The notes under the pieces are model-generated. The model did no database searches and had not been told where the DNA came from. It worked only from the letters and a program-made list of their open reading frames with translations. The translations under genes were made by a program, and so were the position numbers. This document shows positions 54,932 to 64,000 of a DNA stretch of 64,000 bases, in pieces. This DNA comes from Rhizobium sp. CF080 (GTDB taxonomy: Bacteria > Pseudomonadota > Alphaproteobacteria > Rhizobiales > Rhizobiaceae): positions 868,001 to 932,000 of the forward strand of contig NZ_AKKC02000002.1 of NCBI RefSeq assembly GCF_000282095.2, in the 5' to 3' direction. The first letter of the stretch is position 1. The number at the start of each line of letters is the position of its first letter.

Positions 54932-55660
54932 ATGGCAGACTTGCGTGTTCCCTCCGTCCAGCATCTCGCTCGCAACTGGCGCGACGATCCTGCCGCAATT
55001 GCGAAAGGGTTGGTAAAGTTAGCCATAGACCCGCCGCGCTTCAGTTATAGTCCACTCTACGGAGCTGTACGCGATTTGCTTGTACTCGGTATTCCTTACG
55101 ATCAGGTCGTCGAAGGAATTCGGAAGATCAAGCGAGAAAAAGTCCGCGATAACCTGCTTAGCGTGTTGCCGTTGATACGAGATCATTTTGCGGGGATGAC
55201 ACCCGATTTCTTCCAGATGGTCGAAAAACGTTATTATCCAGTCGGCCGGGGTCTCATGATCCCGTTTGAGCCGCCTATGATTTATGGTGTTGGCGGCCAG
55301 CTTTACTTTCCATGGTTTAGCTTCTGGCGACAAAATCCGCTTGCTAAAGAGCGCCTGTCCCTTTTCGTGACGCTCGTAGAGGAAGTGCTGCTGCAGGATC
55401 CCGACTTAGAAAACGCTCGGTTCGAGATACTGGATTTCAGTTGTCCTGGACCGAAGTTGCCGCGATCGTTGACTGTAATTAACGCTAAAGAAATTCCTCG
55501 TGTCGATGGGCCCCGGAAGGTGGCCATGCTTGAGGCTTTTGCCGAGGGGTATTTCAAGGCGCTTGCCGAACTTTCTGGTCGACCTCGCCCTGCGAGTGAC
55601 GCCGATCGGCGAGCTGAGGATTCCGGATCGGACCCAAATCAGCCCGGCCTTTTCGACTGA
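54932..55660 (+). CDS. Unknown protein, candidate toxin paired with Panacea
   Basis: 242-aa protein starting 12 bases after the Panacea gene. No family recognised. Predicted mostly helical in the N-terminal half (LARNWRDDPAAIAKGLVKLAIDP, KIKREKVRDNLLSVLPLIRDHF), with an aromatic-rich centre (PMIYGVGGQLYFPWFSFWRQNP), then a segment LVEEVLLQDPDLENARFEILDF. The C-terminal tail is disordered. The Panacea context makes a toxin role plausible; alternatively it may be an ordinary effector of an unknown kind. Confidence 0.65.
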   Translation: MADLRVPSVQHLARNWRDDPAAIAKGLVKLAIDPPRFSYSPLYGAVRDLLVLGIPYDQVVEGIRKIKREKVRDNLLSVLPLIRDHFAGMTPDFFQMVEKRYYPVGRGLMIPFEPPMIYGVGGQLYFPWFSFWRQNPLAKERLSLFVTLVEEVLLQDPDLENARFEILDFSCPGPKLPRSLTVINAKEIPRVDGPRKVAMLEAFAEGYFKALAELSGRPRPASDADRRAEDSGSDPNQPGLFD

Positions 55661-55733
55661 CTTCTTGATTGGTACCTGATTCCCTCGTAGCTGCTTAGGA
55701 GCAGCGGATTATGAGAGAAGAAATAGAGAGTGC

Positions 55734-55746
55734 GGAAATTATTTCC
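55734..55746. promoter_or_regulatory. AT-rich palindrome GGAAATTATTTCC
   Basis: Second copy of the GGAAAT-W-ATTTCC palindrome, between the convergent candidate toxin and mrr-like genes; here flanked by GC to form GCGGAAA-TTA-TTTCCGC. Confidence 0.35.
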
Positions 55747-55770
55747 GCTCGTACCGCCTGGGGGAGACAC

Positions 55771-56694
55771 TCAATCGTCACTGAAGAAATCTTCATCTAA
55801 CCGCTTGAATTCGACCGTGCGATAGCCGCGCACGCCGACGCCGTGTTCGATCATCAAGTCCGCCAGCTCTCGCCCGTCGATGAGGATCACCCGCTGTGCG
55901 AGATGCTTGACGTAGTCGCGGGCTGGTTGGCTAAAGGTCGAGGTAGTGACGAAGACGCCCTTAGTTGCTCCGAGGCCGACGAGACTCCCGACGAAGCCGT
56001 TGACGTCAGGCCGGCCTACCGGATTACCAGGAACATAGCGTTTGGCCTGGACGTAAATCCGGTCGAGGCCGAGGCGATCTTCGTTAACGATGCCGTCGAC
56101 TCCGCCATCACCGGTGCGCCCGAGTTGGGCGGCGGCATCTTTGTGGCTGCCGCCGTAGCCCATGGCAACCAGCAGATCGACGATCAGTTGCTCGAAGAAG
56201 GTTGGGCTGTTGGAGAGGATGCGTTCAAGAAGATCGTCGCGCAAGGCTGCCGCTAGCGCGGCGTGTGCTGCGTCGATTTGCTCCTCTGGTGTGGTCGCCG
56301 CAGGAGTTGCCTCACTTGGCCTCACGGCAATGCTTTTTTCTTCGGTGGCACCACCCTCGTTCCTATAGAACTCGCGGAATTCCGGCTCGTGCATTAGGAG
56401 TGCAACGTCGATCCGTTCCGGCGCTGCGGACAGCAGCGCCTTGCCTTTTTTCGTCGCGACAAAGCGGCCCCGCGCTGGCGAAGCGATCAGCCCGGCCTTG
56501 CTCATGTAGAACTTCGCCCAGTGAATGCGATTGTGCAGCAGACGCTGGCGTCCACTCGGCAGAAGCTCGTCCCGTTCCTCCAACGTCAGCCCAAGATCAT
56601 CGGCAATGCGCTCTGCAACCTCGGCCACCCTTGTTTCACCCTCGGCGGCGAGGCGTAGGACCGGCAGCATGAGTGTCTGATAGTCGGGGATCAT
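55771..56694 (-). CDS. Mrr-like restriction endonuclease
   Basis: 307-aa protein with the Mrr layout: N-terminal winged-helix Mrr_N domain (about residues 1-90, LMLPVLRLAAEGETRVAEVAERIADDLGLT...RQRLLHNRIHWAKFYMSKAGLI) and C-terminal Mrr_cat (about 160-290), with FFEQLIVDLLVAMGYGG, the catalytic Asp in GDGGVDGIV and Gln-x-Lys in YVQAKRY. Such enzymes cleave methylated DNA. It lies downstream of a Type III res gene on the same strand. Catalytic residues are intact. Confidence 0.92.
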   Translation of the reverse strand: MIPDYQTLMLPVLRLAAEGETRVAEVAERIADDLGLTLEERDELLPSGRQRLLHNRIHWAKFYMSKAGLIASPARGRFVATKKGKALLSAAPERIDVALLMHEPEFREFYRNEGGATEEKSIAVRPSEATPAATTPEEQIDAAHAALAAALRDDLLERILSNSPTFFEQLIVDLLVAMGYGGSHKDAAAQLGRTGDGGVDGIVNEDRLGLDRIYVQAKRYVPGNPVGRPDVNGFVGSLVGLGATKGVFVTTSTFSQPARDYVKHLAQRVILIDGRELADLMIEHGVGVRGYRTVEFKRLDEDFFSDD

Positions 56695-56746
56695 CGATCA
56701 TGACTCCCGCTTACATAAGACTGACGGCACCGGCCCCACGTCGAAT

Positions 56747-59700
56747 TCATGTGCTCCTCACCACGTCCATCAGTCTCGAATAATCCGTGACCACGTCATA
56801 CTTCACCCGATCGGATGTCACCTTGTTGCCGATCTCTTCGAAGAACCGGCGAGCGCACTCGATCTTTGTGCTCTCGAATTCCCGCATCTTGAGCGAAGAT
56901 AGGGTACCCTTGGTCTCGGCGACGAAATAGATGTGCCTGACTGATTCCTCCTTGAACGAGATAGCCCAGTCGGGATTGTAATCACCGACCGGGGTCGGGA
57001 TTGCAAACCCTTTGGGGAGCTTGGCATAGACGACGATCTCGTTGCTGGTGTCCAATTGCTCGACGAACTTGCGCTCTATATCGGAATCGAGAAGGGCATA
57101 GTCGTAGACGTGCTTCTTCAGCTTCTCGCTCGCCCTGGTGAAGTCCTGAACGGTCTGGTTCGCGGTGAAGATATTGGTCTCGTAACGTTCCGAAACGGCG
57201 TCATAGGTCAGGCGCTCGATGACCATCGTCGCCTTCTGCTCGATGATCAGGCGGGACGCCTCGCTGATGAAGTGTTCGGGGTTCTGCTTGAACTGGACAA
57301 AAACACCAGGCTGGATCTCCGACAGGATCTCCGCGATTGTCTGACGCGTGAGCTGCGCGGCCTCCGCAAGTTTGGCAAGCAGATCGTACTTCACCGACGA
57401 TGTGACTGTTTCGGCCTGATAGGTTGCCTGCTCGTTTTCGCGAAAGCTCTTGCTGTCTCCGATCGTATCGTAGGTGAGGCCGTCCTGCTGGATCCCACTC
57501 GTGACGGTATATTGCAGCGGGGTCACGCGAAGGTGGCTGTCGAGCGCGCTGACACTCTTGCGGACCAGCTCGCCGGGATCGAACTCTACCCGATAGACGG
57601 CCTTTTGGTTGATCCTGCCCCAGAGCTCCTTGAACTCTTTGCGGTGAAAGTTGTCATTCAGGGGATTGGTCTTGGAGCGGCGGTCATCCTGCAGCTTGGG
57701 CAATTGTCGCTCGTTGAAGACCCCGTCGATGAGCTCGACGATCTGGTCCGTATAGGGCTTCAGATCATCGGGCAGCTCTGCAATCGCGCCGCTTTGTTGG
57801 GCAATCTGGTACTTTTCGGTAATGTTTTTTTGCCGATCTACATACCCGTTCTGCACCAGGTAGAACTCGATACCTGCGGCCATGTCCGACGATACCTCGA
57901 CGCTTCCGTCCTCGGTCTGCAGCACCTTGCCCTTGAAATACTCTTCATTCGCCTGTCGAGGCCGTGCCGTGAGCGCTTCGACCATCTCCTTCTGGAGTGC
58001 ATCCACGAAGTTCCTGTAGCTCTCGCTGGCGACGACCGTCAGCACGTTGATGTCGTGCACTGTCGCAGGACTGTCCATCCGGTCGCCATTCTGGTCGACG
58101 CTCAAGCGTAATCCGCGGCCGACTTCCTGTCGACGGGAGATCGTGTTGTCGCTGTGCTTGAGCATGCACATGACGAAGACGTTTGGGTTGTCCCACCCTT
58201 CACGCAGGGCCGAGTGGGAGAAGATGAACCGTGTGGGCTCGCCGAAAGACAGTAGCCGTTCCTTGTCTTTCAAGATGAGGTCGTAGGCGTCCGGATCCTC
58301 GGACTGCCCTTTGTTGTCGCCCGTCTTGGCAACGTCCGGGTCCTTCAGACGATTGGTCTTCTTGTCGATCGAGAAATAGCCATTGTGGGTAGCCGCCGCG
58401 TCGATTCCGCCCAGATACTTCCGGTAGGCCTCATTATCGATCGCTAGCTCCGACAGATATTCTTCCTTTAGGAGCGCATACTCCTCCTCAAAGACGCGGG
58501 CATACTCGCCCTTCTCGTCCGCCTGCGAGTAGTCGCGATACTTCGCCACTTCGTCGATGAAGAATAGCGAGAGCACCTTGATGCCGCGGGAAAAGAGCTG
58601 CTTCTCCTTGTCGAAATGCGCCTTAATGGTTTCGCGGATTTGAATGCGGCGAATATCACGCTCCGAAACGTCGCCATTGGCCTCGCCAGCCCTCAGGATG
58701 ATGCCATTCGTGAACTCGACCGTTTCACTGACAGCATCGATCTGGCTGATCGTGAAGCCGTGATACTGGTCCAGCTCACCTGACCGGGCGAATAGATCAT
58801 CTCGAAACTCTAGGCGCCGAAGCTGCCGCTTGATCTCCCCGGAAGCCAGTTTCACCTCCAGTTCGATACGGGCAACTGGGGCCTTCTTCGAGATGTCGAT
58901 GCCTTCGAGATAGAGGTAGGCGTTGGTGCCGGCCAGCCCGCGGGTATGGATTCCGCGCACGGCGATTTTTTTCACCAGCTTCTGGTTATAGGCGTCGAGC
59001 GCGTCGAGCCGGTGGATGCGGCTGTGCTGCGTCTTGTGAGTGGCCGAGTAGCGCAGGATCATCAGCGGCTTGAACTTTGGTAGCGCCTCCATCGTCGCCG
59101 CGCCTTCCATCTTCTGCGGCTCGTCGAGGATGATGATCGGCCTGTTCGAGGCGATGACGTCGATCGGCTTTCGCGATTGGAAGTCGTCCAACTCGTCATA
59201 GATTCGACGATTATCGGCGCCACGCGCATTGAAGGCTTGGATGTTGATGATCATCACGTTGATGCCGGCGTCTGACGAGAAGCTCTCGAGCTCATGCAGG
59301 CGCTTGGAATTGTAGATGAAGAACCGGGCCTTCTTGCCATAGCTTTCCGTGAAATGCTCGGCCGTGATCTGCAGTGACTTGGAAACACCCTCGCGGATGG
59401 CAATGGACGGCACCATGATGATGAATTTTGACCAGCCATAGCGCTTGTTCATCTCGAAGATGGTCTTGATGTAGCAGTAGGTCTTGCCTGTCCCGGTCTC
59501 CATCTCGACGTCGAGGTGGACGCGGGTTGCGGCAAGGGCGTCCTTCTTGTAAGTCGTAGACACGGCTACGCGCTCACCACGGTTGTTGAAGCTGGTGAAT
59601 TCGATCAGGGATTGCGACAGAGGTAGGTTCTGACGCCGCTGAACTTTTTGAATGTTCTCCAGGATCTGCGGCTCACTAAGAGCAAAGTCGGCGTTCTTGA

Positions 59701-59848
59701 ATCCCTCTTCGAATGCGCTTGTCTGTGCCTTGCGACCTGGATCGATCCGGTAGGACAGGCTATCGTTATGGGGCTGGCCCGCGAAGCAATCGACCACCGC
59801 ATCGACGGCGTTGGTCTGGTACGGCTGGACCTTGAATTTGAGCTTCAT
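56747..59848 (-). CDS. Type III restriction enzyme Res subunit
   Basis: 1033-aa helicase-nuclease. Walker A is METGTGKT (about residues 116-123); the DEAD-like box is [10 protein letters not shown] (about 243) with SAT motif RYSATHKT; motif VI-like [19 protein letters not shown] follows. The C-terminal PD-(D/E)xK endonuclease domain has YNPDWAISF ... FVAETKGT (about 955-980). All key residues are present. It works with the Mod subunit, cutting when two unmethylated sites are in suitable orientation. 63 bases separate it from the upstream AlbA_2 gene. Confidence 0.94.
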   Translation of the reverse strand: MKLKFKVQPYQTNAVDAVVDCFAGQPHNDSLSYRIDPGRKAQTSAFEEGFKNADFALSEPQILENIQKVQRRQNLPLSQSLIEFTSFNNRGERVAVSTTYKKDALAATRVHLDVEMETGTGKTYCYIKTIFEMNKRYGWSKFIIMVPSIAIREGVSKSLQITAEHFTESYGKKARFFIYNSKRLHELESFSSDAGINVMIINIQAFNARGADNRRIYDELDDFQSRKPIDVIASNRPIIILDEPQKMEGAATMEALPKFKPLMILRYSATHKTQHSRIHRLDALDAYNQKLVKKIAVRGIHTRGLAGTNAYLYLEGIDISKKAPVARIELEVKLASGEIKRQLRRLEFRDDLFARSGELDQYHGFTISQIDAVSETVEFTNGIILRAGEANGDVSERDIRRIQIRETIKAHFDKEKQLFSRGIKVLSLFFIDEVAKYRDYSQADEKGEYARVFEEEYALLKEEYLSELAIDNEAYRKYLGGIDAAATHNGYFSIDKKTNRLKDPDVAKTGDNKGQSEDPDAYDLILKDKERLLSFGEPTRFIFSHSALREGWDNPNVFVMCMLKHSDNTISRRQEVGRGLRLSVDQNGDRMDSPATVHDINVLTVVASESYRNFVDALQKEMVEALTARPRQANEEYFKGKVLQTEDGSVEVSSDMAAGIEFYLVQNGYVDRQKNITEKYQIAQQSGAIAELPDDLKPYTDQIVELIDGVFNERQLPKLQDDRRSKTNPLNDNFHRKEFKELWGRINQKAVYRVEFDPGELVRKSVSALDSHLRVTPLQYTVTSGIQQDGLTYDTIGDSKSFRENEQATYQAETVTSSVKYDLLAKLAEAAQLTRQTIAEILSEIQPGVFVQFKQNPEHFISEASRLIIEQKATMVIERLTYDAVSERYETNIFTANQTVQDFTRASEKLKKHVYDYALLDSDIERKFVEQLDTSNEIVVYAKLPKGFAIPTPVGDYNPDWAISFKEESVRHIYFVAETKGTLSSLKMREFESTKIECARRFFEEIGNKVTSDRVKYDVVTDYSRLMDVVRST

Positions 59849-59911
59849 CGGACGTTGGCTTTCGTAAATTCTCTCGTAGCTCTCATAGAGCTTTCGTAAA
59901 GTGTTCTTGTT

Positions 59912-61567
59912 TTATTCCGTCAACTGCCACTTGGGTGAGGCCGTAGAACCAAAATTGTGAATTCGTCCCTTGCGCCTTAACGCACTCAAAAGATTGCCAA
60001 TTTTGTGTGTCTTCTGTGTTTCATCAAGCGCGTCGCTGAGTTTCGCTCTTAAAAGTTCATCAAGTTCCTTACGTGAAGCCTGTCGAAACTCTCGTAAATA
60101 TCCAACGATCATTTCCTCATAATGATAATCATCGAAAGAGCGCATCTTGATGTAGCGCGCCTTCTGCGAAGTCGCATTCGCCACGCTGGCGGATACGAAG
60201 AAATTCGGCTTTCGGCCCTCAATCAGATGCTTCTGCCGGAGGTGGCGGATGGCGTCGTCGGTGATAGGCAGATGCTTTTGCACTCGGTCCAGGGCAAGGA
60301 CATCTGCCAATGGTAGCCCGGTCTGCTGCATGAGAAGCTGGCTGTACGCCGCATCAACAACGCGGCCGTGGATGGTCAGGCGGACAAAGTGGGGCTCGCT
60401 GAGGTCGTAATCTGGCAGGGGAAAGAAGCGCTCGCGCTGGCGACGATAGATGTCCTGAATGCCATAACCCATATGGTCGATCATGTTCAGCTCGGTCATC
60501 GCCTGGGTAAGGAACGGATTGCGATAGCGCCGTGGCACTCGGTCGTGCAAAACATAATCTTCTGGCTGTCCCTCGAAGAAACCACCCTCATTCTCCATAA
60601 TGAGCCGATCGGGCCGTTCCGTCACGATGACACGCGCCAGGCGGGCATAGTCCTGATGGGCGATGCAGTTGTGCAGGGCCTCAAGTACGACCTTTTGATC
60701 GTACTTCGCCACCTCGTGGGCCAGTAGTTCGTTTTCCGGAAGAAGCCGGAGCTGAATATTGCGGATACGGGCAAAGACCTGTGACGATGTCAGCAGGAAG
60801 GGCGGGCCAAAATGCTCGTAGGCGCGCTCTTCTCCTTCGAGCTTCCAGGTCATCTCCACAGGATGCGGATTGAGCCTCCAGGCGGATTCGGATTTGCCCA
60901 GCAACAGGAGGGCGGCACGCGTCATCGCGCCATCCTGCGTCAGCTTTGCCCTGTTGAGAAACGCCGCATCGCTCCAGCCGGCGATCTCATCAGCATTGAA
61001 GCGGTTCGCATGCTTGGCAGCGAAACGTTCGCGCGCAACCTTCAGCGCCTGCGGATCGAGATCGGCAAGTGTGGCCCCTTCGACAAGCTGAGCCGTCCAG
61101 TCGGTTGCGAGCGTTTGAGACCGTATCTCATCCAACTTATCCTGCCCCAGAGCCACGAGGCTTTCGTTGGCCCGGCCATAGTAGTGGCCGTTCCAGTTGA
61201 TCGGCATGCCGCGGGGCGCTGCCGGGATTTCGAACAAAACGACCCTGCCATCCGCATGATCCAGCACGTAAATATCGCGGACCGTGAAGCTGCCCGTGCC
61301 ATTGATGATCTGCATCTTATCGGCCTGCAGGTGAGCGGGGTTATCCTTGTAGGACGTGCCGACTACAGATCGCGTCTTGTCATCGACCCCGAATACCAGC
61401 CAGGCGCGATCGTGACCGTGCAGATTGGCCTCATTTGCCAGCGCCGAGACATACTTGCCCAGTTCATTGCTTGAAAAGCCGTCCTTTCCACGTTTGAACT
61501 CGACCACCTCGCTCTCCCAGTTGGAGATGAGTTGGGTCAACAGGGCGGAAAGCGCGGCGTGATCCAT
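59912..61567 (-). CDS. AlbA_2 / HATPase_c_4 putative regulator in the Type III RM operon
   Basis: 551-aa protein. The N-terminal AlbA_2 (Schlafen-like) domain is seen in SEVVEFKRGKDGFSSNELGKYVSALANEANLHG and LVFGVDDKTRSVVGT (about residues 18-70). A C-terminal ATPase-type region has EALHNCIAHQDYARLARVIVTERPDRLIMENEGGF (about 295-330), typical of HATPase_c_4. It ends in a winged-helix-like region. Such genes are commonly placed between mod and res; proposed roles include transcriptional regulation or an added defence effector. Spacing: 9 bases after mod, 63 before res. Confidence 0.88.
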   Translation of the reverse strand: MDHAALSALLTQLISNWESEVVEFKRGKDGFSSNELGKYVSALANEANLHGHDRAWLVFGVDDKTRSVVGTSYKDNPAHLQADKMQIINGTGSFTVRDIYVLDHADGRVVLFEIPAAPRGMPINWNGHYYGRANESLVALGQDKLDEIRSQTLATDWTAQLVEGATLADLDPQALKVARERFAAKHANRFNADEIAGWSDAAFLNRAKLTQDGAMTRAALLLLGKSESAWRLNPHPVEMTWKLEGEERAYEHFGPPFLLTSSQVFARIRNIQLRLLPENELLAHEVAKYDQKVVLEALHNCIAHQDYARLARVIVTERPDRLIMENEGGFFEGQPEDYVLHDRVPRRYRNPFLTQAMTELNMIDHMGYGIQDIYRRQRERFFPLPDYDLSEPHFVRLTIHGRVVDAAYSQLLMQQTGLPLADVLALDRVQKHLPITDDAIRHLRQKHLIEGRKPNFFVSASVANATSQKARYIKMRSFDDYHYEEMIVGYLREFRQASRKELDELLRAKLSDALDETQKTHKIGNLLSALRRKGRIHNFGSTASPKWQLTE

Positions 61568-61576
61568 GTCGCGACC

Positions 61577-63442
61577 TCAGATTGACTTGACTTCAGTGGT
61601 CGGGGAAAGCTGGCGGAAAATCTGTTCGACATTGATCTTCACGGCGTCCGAGATGAAACCGCTGTCGCGAAACACGACGCGCAGCGGCTCGCGCTTTGCC
61701 AGCTCCTTGACCAGATCCTCGGAAACGCCCTTATCGAAGCAGGCGACCAGGGCGTTTTCATCTACGAAGAACACGGTCTTTCCCTGCACCGCCTCGCGGT
61801 GGATGGGCAGTGTCAGATCCACACCCCAATCGACCAGCACCTGGAACAGCAGGTCTTCAGCCGTGCGGTCTTCCTTGACGTTGTCGACCATATCGAGCAG
61901 ATCGCTCTGCTTCAGTTCGTCGGGGCGGTAGTAGACGTCCTTCATGTTCGAGGTGTCGAGCTTTAACACCCGGAAGCCCGTGACCTCGTCGCCCTCAGCC
62001 TTGAATTCCTCAATAACGTTGGTTAGGCGAAGCCGTCCCATATCGAAGATAGTTTCCATCTTGGTTTCGGGGATAGGCAAGGGCTCAGCAATCTGAACAC
62101 CAATAAAGCGCCGATTGCCGCCGTCCATACGGTTTTGCAGCATGACGGCATGGGCAGTCGGCGCGCTGCCGGAGAAGAAATCCAACACGATAGCGCCCTC
62201 TTCGGGCTTAGTGGCCAGTTGAACGATGCGCTGAAGCAGCTCCACAGGCTTTACCGAGTTCAAGACATTTTCGGTATGCTCAAAGGGAACGTATTTAAGA
62301 AGTGTTTTCTTGGCATCTTGGGTGTGGCCTACGTCATTATAGAACCAGAGGGTCTGAGGTGTTCGCCCCGACGACACCTCAGAAAGAAATTTCTTCACGG
62401 CTGGGGAGTTGGTTCCATCTTTTCCCCACCAGATTCGATTGTCTGCATCGAGCTCCAAGAATTTCTCTTTGCTGATGCGCCAGTAGGTTCCAGTTGGTGG
62501 TCCGGAAATTACCCTGCCAGATGGGGTTGTAAGAGAATAGACGCCCGCATCGTAAGGGTTGCGCGCGGTCATGTTCTCGGCCTTCCACGGCCCGCGAGAG
62601 TCGTTGTCCAAGTTCTTGTAGCGCGCCTCCATCTCGTCTGTGCGAGGTAGGGGGTTGGGGAACCAAACCTCCTTATTCTTCGCGAACACCAGAATGAAAT
62701 CATGATCTTCTGAGAACCACTTCGCGGAGTTCTTCGGTGCATAGACCTTCTGCCAGACGATTGTAGCGACAAAATTCGAGTCGCCGAAAATCTCGCTTCC
62801 CATCTTTCTCAAGCTATCGACCTCGTTGTCGTCGATCGAGACAAAGACGACGCCGTCATCTGCGAGGAGATTCTTGGCCAAACGCAGCCTAGGATACAGC
62901 ATAGAAAGCCAATCCGAATGGAATCGACCGTTTGCCTCGGTGTTGGCCACGAGTCGTATGCCATTCTCATCCGCCTGCCCAGATAGGTTCAGGTAATCTG
63001 CGGTGCCCTGTGAGTAATCATCGTCGTAGATGAAATCTCTGCCGGTGTTGTAAGGTGGGTCGATGTAGATCAATTTCACTCGACCAAGAAACGACTCTTG
63101 AAGGACCTTTAGAGCCTCAAGGTTGTCGCCCTCGATCAGAAGGTTGTTCGACGCATCGAAGTCAATGCTCTGGTCTCGGACGGGCCGCAATGTCTTTGCA
63201 ATCGGCAAATTGGCGGCCAACACAGCCTCCTGCTTCCCCGGCCAGTCCAGCCTATATCGCTCCTGCGCCCCCTCCACGATGCTGTCGCTCAGTTCCTGCC
63301 GAAGCTGATCGAAGTCCACGGCCAAACGTAACTGCCCGGTCGCCTCATCGCGCGCCTCAGTCACGCAGCCGGGGAACAAGTTGCGGATCTTGTCGATGTT
63401 CTCCTGGCTCAAGTCAGGGCTGTGCATCTTCAGCTTTTCCAT
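61577..63442 (-). CDS. Type III DNA methyltransferase Mod subunit
   Basis: 621-aa adenine-specific methyltransferase of the beta class: the catalytic motif IYIDPPYNTG (about residues 127-136) comes before the SAM-binding motif VLDFFSGSAPTAHAV (about 418-432). The target-recognition region lies between them (about 190-380). It methylates the host DNA and directs Res. Upstream lies a DUF4391 gene, 10 bases away, in the same orientation. Recognition sequence cannot be predicted. Confidence 0.95.
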   Translation of the reverse strand: MEKLKMHSPDLSQENIDKIRNLFPGCVTEARDEATGQLRLAVDFDQLRQELSDSIVEGAQERYRLDWPGKQEAVLAANLPIAKTLRPVRDQSIDFDASNNLLIEGDNLEALKVLQESFLGRVKLIYIDPPYNTGRDFIYDDDYSQGTADYLNLSGQADENGIRLVANTEANGRFHSDWLSMLYPRLRLAKNLLADDGVVFVSIDDNEVDSLRKMGSEIFGDSNFVATIVWQKVYAPKNSAKWFSEDHDFILVFAKNKEVWFPNPLPRTDEMEARYKNLDNDSRGPWKAENMTARNPYDAGVYSLTTPSGRVISGPPTGTYWRISKEKFLELDADNRIWWGKDGTNSPAVKKFLSEVSSGRTPQTLWFYNDVGHTQDAKKTLLKYVPFEHTENVLNSVKPVELLQRIVQLATKPEEGAIVLDFFSGSAPTAHAVMLQNRMDGGNRRFIGVQIAEPLPIPETKMETIFDMGRLRLTNVIEEFKAEGDEVTGFRVLKLDTSNMKDVYYRPDELKQSDLLDMVDNVKEDRTAEDLLFQVLVDWGVDLTLPIHREAVQGKTVFFVDENALVACFDKGVSEDLVKELAKREPLRVVFRDSGFISDAVKINVEQIFRQLSPTTEVKSI

Positions 63443-63452
63443 CTTTGTCCTC

Positions 63453-64000
63453 TTATTCCTTCACCAGAGCCTGCATCGGACTTTTACCGGCCAGCCGCTC
63501 CAGCTCCTGTTTCGCAGCGCGCAGCTCGGCATTGATTGCCACGCGCTTATTGAATTGCTTCTCGCGGGCCAACCGCGCCTTGATCCGTTCGACCTCGCGG
63601 GTCATGGTCCTGATCGCCTCGGCCTGGACAATCCTTTCCTCCAGTGACAGCGGCTGTACCACTGGCGCCGCTGCAAACGAAGCCTGCGGAGCTTCGGCAA
63701 AGCCGGCGGTGGCGCCGGGCGCCAGCCATCCGGTCTGCTCCTCGACCAGGGGACCGAGAATCTGTTCGTACAGCGCTCCCATCGTTAGCGCCACGGGGAG
63801 CGCCGTCCGTTGCGTGTCCTCGTTCACCCACTCGCTCTCGAAATAGTCGCCCAGCACCCACTTCGTGCTGTCGGCCTCGCTCGGCCGTTTATAGGCCGCG
63901 GCGAGCTTGACCTTGCCGCCATGCGCCAGCTCGAACAGCAACGGAAACGGGATAGCGCGATCGATGGCGCGCAGCACGTCAATGCTGAGGTTTTTTTCCC
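63453..64000 (-). CDS. DUF4391 protein, 5' end beyond the window
   Basis: Partial gene. The frame stays open through the right edge (upstream residues KNLSIDVLRAIDRAIPFPLLFEL), so the GTG at 63977 is not necessarily the start. Visible parts: FPLLFELAHGGKVKLAAAYKRP, YFESEW, a Pro/Ala-rich linker, and a C-terminal coiled coil (TREVERIKARLAREKQFNKRVAINAELRAAKQELERL). DUF4391 genes are frequent partners of Type III and helicase-based restriction systems; function unknown. It is 10 bases upstream of mod, so part of the same operon. Confidence 0.8.
   Translation of the reverse strand, partial: EKNLSIDVLRAIDRAIPFPLLFELAHGGKVKLAAAYKRPSEADSTKWVLGDYFESEWVNEDTQRTALPVALTMGALYEQILGPLVEEQTGWLAPGATAGFAEAPQASFAAAPVVQPLSLEERIVQAEAIRTMTREVERIKARLAREKQFNKRVAINAELRAAKQELERLAGKSPMQALVKE

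Noticed and set aside
44465..64000. Second copy of the tRNA-Ser 3' end (attR)
   Set aside because: I looked for the GTTCGAATCCCACC/CTCTCCGCC pattern in the island part and saw none; the right end is probably outside the window.

Overview
The window reads as a chromosomal segment of a Rhizobiaceae alphaproteobacterium (Rhizobium/Agrobacterium/Neorhizobium type; species not determined). Support comes from high-GC coding sequence, the 180-kDa type NAD-glutamate dehydrogenase, the order htpX-rsmB-heparinase-purH, the block rplU-rpmA-GNAT-GNAT // obgE-proB-proA-nadD-rsfS-rlmH-envC-ctpA, rhizobial CTTGAC-N17-CTATAT-like promoters and an alphaproteobacterial LexA box (GAAC-N7-GAAC) in front of the imuA-imuB-dnaE2 mutasome.

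Positions 1-44374 are core genome. Left to right they hold: an SDHAF4-like assembly factor and HtpX protease; RsmB rRNA methyltransferase, a heparinase-like lyase and PurH; an Atg22-like exporter behind NAD-GDH; a PdxY-like kinase and beta-carbonic anhydrase; an MltB-type transglycosylase, Asd and an MHS symporter; a PAP2 phosphatase; leucine genes leuB and leuD with ridA between them; a CitE-like lyase, a DUF1737 protein and a zincin-like peptidase; the SOS mutasome; bfd-bfr iron storage; RppH and a cell-envelope group (YibQ-like deacetylase, CtpA, EnvC); RlmH, RsfS, NadD, ProA, ProB and ObgE; an EEP-family phosphohydrolase, two GNATs, L27 and L21.

At 44375-44464 lies tRNA-Ser(CGA). A tyrosine recombinase begins 91 bases after it, and everything from there to the right edge looks like a genomic island that continues past 64000. 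No right attachment site was seen. The island has three parts. (a) Positions 46467-53742 hold a minus-strand maintenance/unknown module: a DUF3102-like DNA-binding protein with its own promoter and operator cluster, a protein with a PD-(D/E)xK-like signature, a 118-aa unknown, and an FtsH-like AAA+ ATPase whose lid and M41 zinc-protease domain are encoded in a separate, ATGA-overlapping gene. Downstream is a non-coding array of eight GAATC (GANTC, CcrM-type) sites spaced exactly 21 bp apart in two clusters, then two small unknown genes. (b) Positions 54413-55660 hold a Panacea (SocA-like) antitoxin-type gene followed by an unknown gene that is the candidate toxin. (c) Positions 55771-64000 hold restriction genes: an Mrr-like endonuclease, Type III Res, an AlbA_2/HATPase protein, Type III Mod and a partial DUF4391 protein.

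The most interesting regions are the split soluble FtsH-like cluster, the phased GANTC array and the Panacea pair. The core genes look ordinary, with a few details of start choice, overlap and regulation noted below.
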